NCBI GenBank assembly: GCA_012840385.1 | Contig: DULK01000074.1 | Span: forward strand, 1 to 64,000 | Length of the DNA: 64,000 nt | From: Syntrophomonadaceae bacterium | GTDB lineage: Bacteria > Bacillota > DSM-12270 > Thermacetogeniales > Thermacetogeniaceae | Reading direction: 5' to 3' | In this document: in pieces, positions 52,370 to 58,866 of the stretch | How the letters are laid out: every line of letters begins with the position of its first letter | Position numbering within the stretch: position 1 is the stretch's first letter | Made by a program: the position numbers and the translations under genes | The notes under the pieces: generated by a model | Databases searched by the model: none | What the model was told of the DNA's origin: nothing | The model's input: only the letters and a program-made list of their open reading frames with translations

Positions 52370-52639
52370 ACCTCTTCCTGTACAATAGAGGCTTCACAGA
52401 TCATAGGCTCCCGCCCCACTGAAAGATCAGGGTCTTACGTAACCTCACCGGGCTATCCCGGGAACTCATACCGCCCGGCGGCCGGACTTATGTGTTTAGC
52501 CCATAAGCTGATAACTTACATTAGCGATATATAAGGCTATATCTTATAATTTGCGTTTATAAGTTATTTCCTTATATTGGATTGGATTGATTTTCTCTAA
52601 AGTCAAAAAGCAATGGAACTTCAAGTCTGTGTTCTCTCT
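52370..52639. other. Gene-free right arm of element 1
   Basis: No gene seen. The sequence is GC-rich to about 52490, then AT-rich with a perfect inverted repeat CTTATAA-N7-TTATAAG around 52553-52573 and further TTATA copies. These could be accessory binding sites for recombination directionality or a promoter region. Confidence 0.4.
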
Positions 52640-52772
52640 CTGTCCCAATACATCGTTTCGATTCACCCTAGGTATGAAAAATAAGAAGTTCGGCGGGCAG
52701 AACTTCATGTTTTACATTCTATAAACGAAAGACAATATCTGTTATTTGATAGTCTTTGGTGAGATATATCTT
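52640..52772. repeat. Complete attP-like junction between the two elements
   Basis: Bases 52640-52698 equal the right end of the array (58053-58111); 52688-52772 equal the left end (36845-36929). They overlap on the core GTTCGGCGGGC. The centre is symmetric: GAAGTTC-ggcgggca-GAACTTC. This is what a circularised element's attP would look like, so here right end of element 1 meets left end of element 2. Confidence 0.9.
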
Positions 52773-54320
52773 TTCAAAAGTGCTCTCAATGTATTGAACC
52801 TTCTCTTCTATCGGCAGGTTATGAATATAATCCAGCTTGTCGGCTATTGTTCGATAAATCGTTTCAACCTTCTGCATAATCCGGTCCGTTTTGCTTAAAT
52901 CGTCGTTGAGCTTTTGGAGCTTCTGTATGTAATGATGTTTCTCCTGACGAAGTTCCGCCACTCTCTGCCTGTACTCTTCCAAGTCCAGCACGTCTTCTTC
53001 GTAAGCGATCTGCTGTTTTTTGAGCGCTTTCTCCACCTGTGCAAGTTTTTCCTTAATCTCTTCCCGCTCGGTAGCGTTTATTTCATCCATATCGCTGATT
53101 GTGGCAACCTGGCTCTTAATTGTTTCAATCAACTTTTTTCTATCCGAAAAAATGCTCTTGAATAATTCCAGGACTATATGGTCTACTTTATCCATATGCC
53201 AGAGTTTCATGGAGCTGCACTGACCGTTTCTGTTCTGGCAAACATAACGATAGTAGTAGTTTCCCGGCACTTTTTTGCCTTTGACCTTCTTTGTCATTCT
53301 CGATCCGTAAATTCTGCCACCGCATTCCGAGCAGTATAAAATTCCAGAACCGAGGTATTTTCTGCTGCAAGACCATTCTTTGACATCTTTTTCTTTTCGT
53401 TCTCTCACAATCTTCTGTATCCTTTCGTATTCCTCTTCGGTAACAAGCGGTTCGTGGGTTCCTTCCCTGATGATCCACTCGTCTCTTGGCCTGATCATCA
53501 ATTTGCGCTTGCCCCCGGTGTCCCTCACAGCAGTTGTAACGTTATAGATCGTCACACCCAGATAAACAGGATTAGTGATTATGGTTTTTATGGCGTTGGT
53601 GCCCCACTTCTTACCGTGGCTGCTCGGTATGCCTTTCGAGTTTAAATATTTCGCAATTTTCAGTTGCCCCCAGCCTTCAAGATACTTTTCTATTATAAAC
53701 CGGAGTATTGGGGCCGTTTCCGGATTGACCACAAGATGCTGCTTGTCCTCGCTTAACATATACCCATAGGCCGGATGAGCCACGTTGGTTTTTCCTTCTT
53801 TAGCCTTAATTATCTGAGTCAGCTTGACCCTGCTCGCAGTAGTTTTTCTCTCTTTCTGGGCTAATCCGGCATGTATGGTCAAAAGAAATTCATCGGGATC
53901 TGTCCGGCTGTCATAGTTTTCCTTAATCGATACCAGAAAGCCGCCATAACATTCGATCTGCCGCTTCAAATTCAACGTATCTATAACATCTCTACTTGTC
54001 CGGGCTATTTCTTTAGAGATGAGTCCTTTAATTTTTCCCTGTTTGAGATCCTCAAACATCTCCTGAAGCTCGTTACGCAGATATGTGTATGCACCGGACT
54101 TAATGTCGATGTAGAACCTGACCAAGCTGTAGCCGTTATATTCTGCCCACTCGGCCAGCAATTTTTTCTGGTAATCGATGCTTGAGAGTTGGGCGTCCTT
54201 GCTGGTAGAGATTCTAATATAGCCGCCGATGTCGACGTTTTTCAGATTTATAGTCCCTTTGGGATCGTTGAGTGTTTCAAGTCGGCGGCCATTGACATGA
54301 GAGGGTGTAATATCTGCCAA
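52719..54320 (-). CDS. Large serine recombinase
   Basis: A 533-residue large serine recombinase. The resolvase domain starts after a 30-residue extension: VDIGGYIRISTSKDAQLSSIDYQKK, catalytic serine S38; RTSRDVIDTL follows. Recombinase domain: HPAYGYMLSEDKQHLVVNPETAPILRFIIEKYLEGWGQLKIAKYLNSKGIPSSHGKKWGTNAIKTIITNPVYLG. Zinc ribbon with paired cysteines: GILYCSECGGRIYG and YYYRYVCQNRNGQC. A coiled coil follows (about 410-500). TTG start with GGAGGG 7 nt upstream. The stop codon lies 21 bp from the core site. It should integrate at and excise from cotJC. Confidence 0.95.
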   Translation of the reverse strand: MADITPSHVNGRRLETLNDPKGTINLKNVDIGGYIRISTSKDAQLSSIDYQKKLLAEWAEYNGYSLVRFYIDIKSGAYTYLRNELQEMFEDLKQGKIKGLISKEIARTSRDVIDTLNLKRQIECYGGFLVSIKENYDSRTDPDEFLLTIHAGLAQKERKTTASRVKLTQIIKAKEGKTNVAHPAYGYMLSEDKQHLVVNPETAPILRFIIEKYLEGWGQLKIAKYLNSKGIPSSHGKKWGTNAIKTIITNPVYLGVTIYNVTTAVRDTGGKRKLMIRPRDEWIIREGTHEPLVTEEEYERIQKIVRERKEKDVKEWSCSRKYLGSGILYCSECGGRIYGSRMTKKVKGKKVPGNYYYRYVCQNRNGQCSSMKLWHMDKVDHIVLELFKSIFSDRKKLIETIKSQVATISDMDEINATEREEIKEKLAQVEKALKKQQIAYEEDVLDLEEYRQRVAELRQEKHHYIQKLQKLNDDLSKTDRIMQKVETIYRTIADKLDYIHNLPIEEKVQYIESTFEKIYLTKDYQITDIVFRL

Positions 54321-54323
54321 TCT

Positions 54324-54470
54324 CTACCCTCCTCTGCTTCTCCTTTCCCGGGTCTTCTTTTTATCTTCTTTTAAAGCAGACATAACGAGCATCTTGACCA
54401 ACCGTTCGTAAAGCTTTTCCGGTACGACAAATTTGTTATGCAATTTTTCTGCTGCGTTCTCCTGCTCCAT
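54324..54470 (-). CDS. Small basic protein upstream of the recombinase
   Basis: A 48-residue ORF (MEQENAAEKLHNKFVVPEKL, then YERLVKMLVMSALKEDKKKT and RERRSRGG) with ATG after GGGAGGGGGG. It ends 3 nt before the recombinase start, so the two are translationally coupled. The C-terminus is very basic, and the middle could form a DNA-binding helix. By position and charge it is a candidate recombination directionality factor or regulator; no family recognised. Confidence 0.6.
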   Translation of the reverse strand: MEQENAAEKLHNKFVVPEKLYERLVKMLVMSALKEDKKKTRERRSRGG

Positions 54471-54565
54471 AATCGTCCCCCCTCCCTGCTGGATAGTATA
54501 TAAATTAAATTAAGAGTTTGTTCCAAACAGAAAAAGATCAAGTTTGGCTTTTTTAAAATAATAAA

Positions 54566-54583
54566 GGCGCGGTTTTCCGCGCC
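54566..54583 (-). terminator. Rho-independent terminator
   Basis: GGCGCG-gaaaac-CGCGCC on the minus strand followed by TTTATTATTTT, between the methyltransferase fragment and the recombinase operon. Confidence 0.7.
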
Positions 54584-54686
54584 GTTTCAGCCGGCTGGGC
54601 GTCTTACTTCACCCTTATATTGTCCACCATCCGCTGGAAGCGCTTGTTAAACATGGGACCCATCGGTGGTTCCGCCGGGGCACCCC

Positions 54687-54881
54687 CTACTCGTGTCTGA
54701 CATTTAAATGGCTGTCACGTCGAAGTCGGGGCAAAATGCGTCCGGTACGGGCGCAGTAGGCGCGATACTCTTCCCCGAAATGGTCGAGCATCATTTTCTC
54801 CTCACTGGGTATGCGCACGAGATACAGAGTAAGGAATGCAACGAGACCAGCCGGACCCGCGATCCAGTTATGTAGTCCCAT
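54687..54881 (-). pseudogene. Isoprenylcysteine carboxyl methyltransferase-like C-terminal fragment
   Basis: A 64-codon frame with one hydrophobic stretch (GPAGLVAFLTLYLVRIP) and SEEKMMLDHFGEEYRAYCARTGRILPRL, the C-terminal motif of ICMT-like proteins (EE..L...FG..Y..Y...T.R..P). The N-terminal helices and SAM-binding HPxY motif are absent. Likely a remnant. Confidence 0.65.
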
Positions 54882-54939
54882 AACTTAAAATGGTAAGGTG
54901 GAGGGAGGTATGCAACATTGCGCGCCATCTGGAAAGGTT

Positions 54940-55821
54940 CTATTTCGTTCCTTCATCTTTTAAACCGATCGGTTGTGGCGAAAGCTTCCTAGCTTTGCCA
55001 ACGGTGACTATTGCAACGAAGATTCCTAATACGGCTGATAATATGAGGTAATATATAATAAGGGCCTCATCTGTTGCTTGAGGTTTAAGTACGTAGAGTG
55101 TGCTTGCTATAAGACTCGCATGCATAAACATTGCTATGAGCAAGCTGTTAGTATGATCATAAACCCACACCATAAAAACTCTGAATACTGGCAACACTGC
55201 TAAATAGAAAAAAAGAGGAGGCAGTAAGAGTGGCAGAGAGAGCGCACCGGAGGAATCGCCACTTGCCCAGAAGGTCACAAGAAAGTGCCACACCCCCCAT
55301 AGCAAGCCTACGATGAGCCCGGTAGCAAAGACACCGCAACGTCGTCTCAGTTCCGGTATAGCAAATCCAGTCCAGCCTATCTCCTCGAGGAAACCGCCCA
55401 TGAGCCCCACCATTATACCAGTTAACAATAAGGAAGCCTTGTCATCCGTTGTAAATATGTCGGGGAGAAATTCAGGCGAGAATATTGAAAGCACAAGGAG
55501 TATAACCGTAACAAGTAATGGGGTGAATAAAAGAGCCACCGCAAACCAGTGAGCGCCCACCCTCCACTTGCTTAATTTAGTTAATAACTCCCGAAAACCA
55601 GTTTTCCCATGAACAAGACCGGTCGATACAATGCCTGCCAAAATGGGGCCGGCAAGCAGTATCATAAGTGCGATTGGGAACAATATCTTAATTTGATTCG
55701 TTGTGCCTGGGATTCCACTAGGACCGAACACGATCAGGTCGCCGCCCCATGAGATAGTGAACGCTAAGGTGTAGTAGGTCAGCACCGGATATCGTTTGAT
55801 TAAGACAGAGATATTCATAAA
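54940..55821 (-). CDS. CPBP-family intramembrane metalloprotease
   Basis: A 293-residue protein with about eight helices and the CAAX/CPBP core: MGGFLEEIGWTGFAIPELRRRCG (motif 1, EExGWxGF, with Thr where the usual EExxxR has Arg), GLIVGLLWGVWHFLVTFWA (motif 2, FxxxH type) and a late MFMHASLIASTLYV (motif 4 His). I start it at MNISVLIKRYPVL (55821), preceded by GGAGG; an upstream in-frame extension to 55965 is low-complexity. Members act in bacteriocin self-immunity or protein processing. Confidence 0.85.
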   Translation of the reverse strand, partial: FMNISVLIKRYPVLTYYTLAFTISWGGDLIVFGPSGIPGTTNQIKILFPIALMILLAGPILAGIVSTGLVHGKTGFRELLTKLSKWRVGAHWFAVALLFTPLLVTVILLVLSIFSPEFLPDIFTTDDKASLLLTGIMVGLMGGFLEEIGWTGFAIPELRRRCGVFATGLIVGLLWGVWHFLVTFWASGDSSGALSLPLLLPPLFFYLAVLPVFRVFMVWVYDHTNSLLIAMFMHASLIASTLYVLKPQATDEALIIYYLILSAVLGIFVAIVTVGKARKLSPQPIGLKDEGTK

Positions 55822-55979
55822 TCTATCCTCCCTCAATATATTGATTTTATCTTTCTCATACTGCTTCTTTCTCAGTTTCTCACTAGTAAACAAACAGCAA
55901 TGATTGGTGATAGGTTGAAGATATGTGATGATATAGCCGGTCGGGCGCGTGGAATCAGACTTCACGTCTGGTTTCCTTT

Positions 55980-56299
55980 GAACGGATGGATGAAAACAAA
56001 CCTTTTGTGGAGTTGTGCCGCGAACCTTACCGGATGGATCTGCTCTCTCTCGGTTTCAATCCAATGAAACAGGGCATTCATTTCTTCTTTTATACGGTTC
56101 GGTTCTGTCACGGGGTACTTCGAACCGGTGATAAACACATCCATGTCACGGTATCTCCCGGCGTATTCCTTTTCGATGCTCTCGTAAAACATTTGATGCA
56201 TCGTGAGGATTTTTTAATTTGCTCCAGCATCTCGCCTTCAAAAGGTCTGCATTTGTCTATGGCGGCTTTATATAAGTCAAGCAATCTGTATATATCCAT
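55980..56299 (-). pseudogene. Fic/DOC-family protein relic
   Basis: Two overlapping minus-strand frames: MDIYRLLDLYKAAIDKCRPF and EGEMLEQIKK from 56299, then after a shift MHQMFYESIEKEYAGRYRDMD and RIKEEMNALFHWIETEREQI, HPVRFAAQLHKRFVFIHPFK, which stops shortly after. HPFxxGNGR, the AMP-transferase motif, is cut to HPFKGNQ-stop, and part of the N-terminal region is deleted. Inactive. Confidence 0.72.
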
Positions 56300-56359
56300 A
56301 TTCCCACCTTACATTTCCGTATTAAGTATACATTAAGTATACCATATATTGCCTTCAAC

Positions 56360-56383
56360 AAAAAAAGCGCGGTCTCCCGCGCT
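56360..56383 (-). terminator. Rho-independent terminator
   Basis: AGCGCGG-gaga-CCGCGCT on the minus strand followed by TTTTTTT; ends the AbiEii/coiled-coil operon. Confidence 0.8.
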
Positions 56384-56403
56384 TAAATTATCGACCTTCC
56401 CGT

Positions 56404-56664
56404 TCAGCGTTCCGTACCCGTAACCAGGATTCCTATCGTCCATAATGTCAGGTTATTGAATTTGTTGTTTATTTTTTCGTTTAGAGCGTTGATCTTCCCA
56501 TTCAGGGTCTTGATCTCCCCGCTCAGCTTCTCTTCCAGCCTGTCTATGCGCTGAAGCAGGAAGAAAAATTCCTGGGACGCCAGGCACAATCTCCACCGAC
56601 CCCCGCTGGGCGGTTCGTTTGTAGCTGCGGTTTCCTTTGTTGCGTCTTCAGGCACAGCGCTCAC
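56404..56664 (-). CDS. Coiled-coil protein, copy 2, with truncated membrane anchor
   Basis: An 86-residue relative of the protein at 15979-16401, started at the equivalent GTG (reads MSAVPEDATKETAATNEPP). LASQEFFFLLQRIDRLEEKLSGEIK and NALNEKINNKFNNLTLWTIGILV are close to copy 1, but two of the repeats are missing and the membrane helix breaks off after GILV into TGTER. The start lies 5 nt after the AbiEii-type gene, so the two are cotranscribed. A longer frame to 56856 overlaps the toxin gene and is not supported. Confidence 0.65.
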   Translation of the reverse strand: MSAVPEDATKETAATNEPPSGGRWRLCLASQEFFFLLQRIDRLEEKLSGEIKTLNGKINALNEKINNKFNNLTLWTIGILVTGTER

Positions 56665-56669
56665 CCTCT

Positions 56670-57353
56670 CTAAATCTTTGGCCTTAATTTTCTCTGTACG
56701 GAAGTTCGGTCTTTCTTCACCGCTGTGCTGTCGGAAAGCTTTTCGGCTTCCTGCAGAAAAGAATCGAAAAAAGTAGGCGCCTTTTCCGCCAGCCTGGGGT
56801 CCAGAATTCTCAGCCCGGAAGCTTCCCGGCAATAACTTTTCTTCAGCTTCTCCCACCTGCGCTTAAGAGACTCAATTCTAGATGCAAGCAGGGACGCATT
56901 CTCCAGCAACTGGCCCCTCCTTTTCTCGAACACTGCTGCAGTATCCACGACATCCCTTATTTTCAGGGTCTCTGCTCTGTAGAACAGCTTCTTTAAAACA
57001 ATCTCTTCGGGAGTTTCGACCTGAACGCTTCTTCCGGCAATCTCTTTGATCTCGCAGCAGCCCTGTGTCAAATGGGGAGCAATGATAAAGTCAATCTCTC
57101 CTTCGGGAAACCTCAGCTTAAGAAAGCTGGAGCCTTCAGCGTAATCGCTTGTCATGCGCGACACCATCCTGTTCAGGCGCGGCGTGAGAAGCGTGAGATA
57201 CTGGGCATCAGTCAGGAAAATATCAACATCCTTACTTTCTCTGTGCTGGAGGTAAAGAGCGAGAGCAGAACCGCCGCCAAATGCCCATTCGCTCTCCGGA
57301 ATACCCGAAATATCAAGGATACGAAGCGCTTTCTTAAACAGAACCTCCCACAT
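56670..57353 (-). CDS. AbiEii/AbiGii-family nucleotidyltransferase toxin
   Basis: A 227-residue nucleotidyltransferase-fold protein. WAFGGGSALALYLQHRESKDVDIFL (about 23-47) is the GG(S/T)ALaL...R.S.DVDiF core with the two metal aspartates; ETPEEIVLKKLFYRAETLKIRDVVD is the C-terminal K..R..KDxxD-like motif. The C-terminal 90 residues are helical. Length is typical for the type IV-like systems. Preceded, with 20 nt overlap, by a small helical partner. Expected to transfer nucleotides to RNA or protein and to be neutralised by the partner. Confidence 0.82.
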   Translation of the reverse strand: MWEVLFKKALRILDISGIPESEWAFGGGSALALYLQHRESKDVDIFLTDAQYLTLLTPRLNRMVSRMTSDYAEGSSFLKLRFPEGEIDFIIAPHLTQGCCEIKEIAGRSVQVETPEEIVLKKLFYRAETLKIRDVVDTAAVFEKRRGQLLENASLLASRIESLKRRWEKLKKSYCREASGLRILDPRLAEKAPTFFDSFLQEAEKLSDSTAVKKDRTSVQRKLRPKI

Positions 57354-57606
57354 CTCCCAGCATTTCCTCCAACTCAGGGTTTGGGTAGAGCTCTTTGACG
57401 ATAGTTTCGTAGTACCTCAGAAGCGTTTCATCTGGAATCCGGTGCCGCATCGCGAACTTCGCAATATCCTGAAGAGGGACATCAGTGAAGAAATTGAATA
57501 TCTGAACAGCGTACTTTTCGTCAAACTCTGTATTTTTCAGCATCCGAGCCAGTTCTTCTTCTTTCAAACAGTTAATCGTTTGAGAGTTGATGGTGGTTTC
57601 AATCAT
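57334..57606 (-). CDS. Partner (putative antitoxin) of the AbiEii-type toxin
   Basis: A 90-residue helical protein: MIETTINSQTINCLKEEELA, then DEKYAVQIFNFFTDVPLQDI and AKFAMRHRIPDETLLRYYET. No clear DNA-binding motif, though residues 45-70 could form one. Start chosen at 57606, with AAAGGA upstream; an upstream in-frame ATG (57675) is possible. The overlap with the toxin gene supports co-translation. Confidence 0.62.
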   Translation of the reverse strand: MIETTINSQTINCLKEEELARMLKNTEFDEKYAVQIFNFFTDVPLQDIAKFAMRHRIPDETLLRYYETIVKELYPNPELEEMLGDVGGSV

Positions 57607-57675
57607 TTCCCACGTTCCTTTCTCGCAGCACAGCTTGCACGCTGTGGCTCCGGTGAATACCGCATTCAGCTTCAT

Positions 57676-58052
57676 TTTAACACCCGAGGCCGGGAAAGTG
57701 AATCTGCCGATTGACCTCCTCCCACGAGTGAACCTCCTCCGGCACGAGGCCGGAGGCTTCCCGGGTCACAGGCCGCCCGCCGCGCCCACTCCGGCCAGTA
57801 TTTCGGGGTCAGCTTGGTCAGGCCGTAGCCCTACTGACCGGGTTCTTAAGCCGATTCATCGACCCACGGCAATTGGCTTCAAGTAGGAGATTGTTAATGG
57901 CGGTGCAGAACAGGCCGGGATCCTACTTCCCCGGCCTTTGGTTCCACCCCCGCATCGGAAGTAATATTTTGTCTTACCGATATTGCTACATTAATTGCTA
58001 AACAAGACAATAGAAAAGCACCGGCTTACCGGTGCTCTGTAGAGCATATCTA
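57676..58052. other. Gene-free right part of element 2, possible IS200/IS605-type end
   Basis: No intact gene. At about 57735-57775 the minus strand carries a GC-rich hairpin (GCCTCCGGC-N6-CCGGAGG followed by GTTCACTC) that resembles the right end of IS200/IS605 elements; no tnpA or tnpB frame is left. A second hairpin, AGCACCGG-ctta-CCGGTGCT, at 58018-58037 is followed on the minus strand by CTTTTC and looks like a terminator. Confidence 0.35.
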
Positions 58053-58111
58053 CTGTCCCAATACATCGTTTCGATTCACCCTAGGTATGAAAAATAAGAA
58101 GTTCGGCGGGC
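58053..58111. repeat. attR-like site plus right element end
   Basis: Fifty-nine bp identical to 52640-52698. The last 11 bp are the core; right flank is cotJC (CGAACGGGG). With the left flank of attL it rebuilds an attB reading GTTCGG-cggg-CCGAAC, itself a perfect inverted repeat. Confidence 0.9.
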
Positions 58112-58590
58112 CGAACGGGGAGCTATCCGCCGCAATACGCTACCTCTCCCAGCGCTACAGCATGCCAACGGGGCGGGCAAAGGGTGTGCTTACCGACATC
58201 GGCACCGAAGAACTCGCCCACTGGGAAATGATCGCCACAATGGTCTACAAGCTGACGAAGGGGGCCACCCCGGAAGAGATCAGGCGGGCGGATCTGGGAA
58301 GCACCTACGCCATCTGGGATAAGGGGATCTTCCCCAGCGATTCCAACGGCGTCCCCTGGACCTCCGCCTACATCAATACCATGGGCGATCCCATCGCCGA
58401 TCTCCACGAGGATATGGCAGCAGAGCAGAAGGCCAGGGCAACCTACGAGAACCTGATCAACCTTACCGACGATGTGGACCTGCAGGACGCTCTGAAGTTC
58501 CTCCGGGAGCGGGAGGTCGTCCACTTCCAGCGCTTCGGGGAGACCCTCGACCACCTGCAGGGGTATATGAACGGCAAGAAATATTTCTAA
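58102..58590 (+). pseudogene. cotJC: cotJC 3' segment
   Basis: Codons 29-190 of cotJC, starting FGGPNGELSAAIRYLSQRY. The Mn-catalase-like core is intact: TDIGTEELAHWEMIATMVY (metal ligands E and H), DPIADLHEDMAAEQKARATYENLIN and FLREREVVHFQRFGETL (second ligand pair). An ATG at 58087 within the element (MKNKK) would allow a 167-residue product missing the N-terminal 28 residues, but only a weak AGGT precedes it and no promoter is seen. In frame with the 5' segment across the core. Confidence 0.92.
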
Positions 58591-58597
58591 GAAAAAT

Positions 58598-58630
58598 CCG
58601 GCCAGGTCGCCTGGCACACGACCTGGCCGG
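58598..58630 (+). terminator. Terminator-like hairpin of the cotJ operon
   Basis: Perfect 12-bp stem CCGGCCAGGTCG / CGACCTGGCCGG with a 9-nt loop, 7 nt after the cotJC stop. No T run follows, so its terminator role is probable, not certain. Confidence 0.6.
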
Positions 58631-58866
58631 GAGTTACATCTACATTAACCCCTTCTTTCCTTCATTATGGGGGTCCTCTTCTTTTAATGCACCCGGGTAT
58701 TAAAATTAAACTCTTACGTTGATTTAAAAGATCCCGGAGCCCACATCAAATTGGAAAAGGCATGTATTACTATGGTAGGGAACAGCTTTCCCTTTGCTAA
58801 CAGGGGAGTGGTTGAGCCGGAGCGGTGACATTCTCGTACTGCGATGATAAGAGTGGTGGGTGGATC

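Larger units (their letters stand above)
36845..52698. mobile_element. Integrative element 1 (about 15.8 kb, recombinase lost)
   Basis: Bounded by the core GTTCGGCGGGC at 36845-36855 and 52688-52698. Its left end is 85 bp identical to the left end of element 2, and its right end is 59 bp identical to that element's right end. The recombinase gene that should start at the left end is cut after 17 codons, so the element depends on the recombinase of element 2. Cargo: Mg2+ transport operon, MprF fragment, polysaccharide deacetylase, lipid/isoprenyl methyltransferase, plasmid-type relics, an ABC system, DedA fragment, UppP and a two-component system. Base composition is mixed, with AT-rich patches at 41.8-42.5 and 48.7-50.2 kb, so it was assembled from several sources. 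Confidence 0.87.
52688..58111. mobile_element. Integrative element 2 (about 5.4 kb, with serine recombinase)
   Basis: Bounded by the core at 52688-52698 and 58101-58111. All recognisable genes run on the minus strand: recombinase and a 48-codon upstream gene at the left, then a methyltransferase fragment, CPBP protease, Fic relic, truncated coiled-coil protein and the AbiEii toxin pair. No replication, conjugation or phage genes, so it resembles small skin-like or integrase-only elements. The toxin pair may stabilise it. Confidence 0.85.

Noticed and set aside
58087-58590. Independent gene for a short manganese catalase
   Set aside because: It begins inside the element end with a weak ribosome site and lacks the first 28 residues, which are present at the left end of the insertion.
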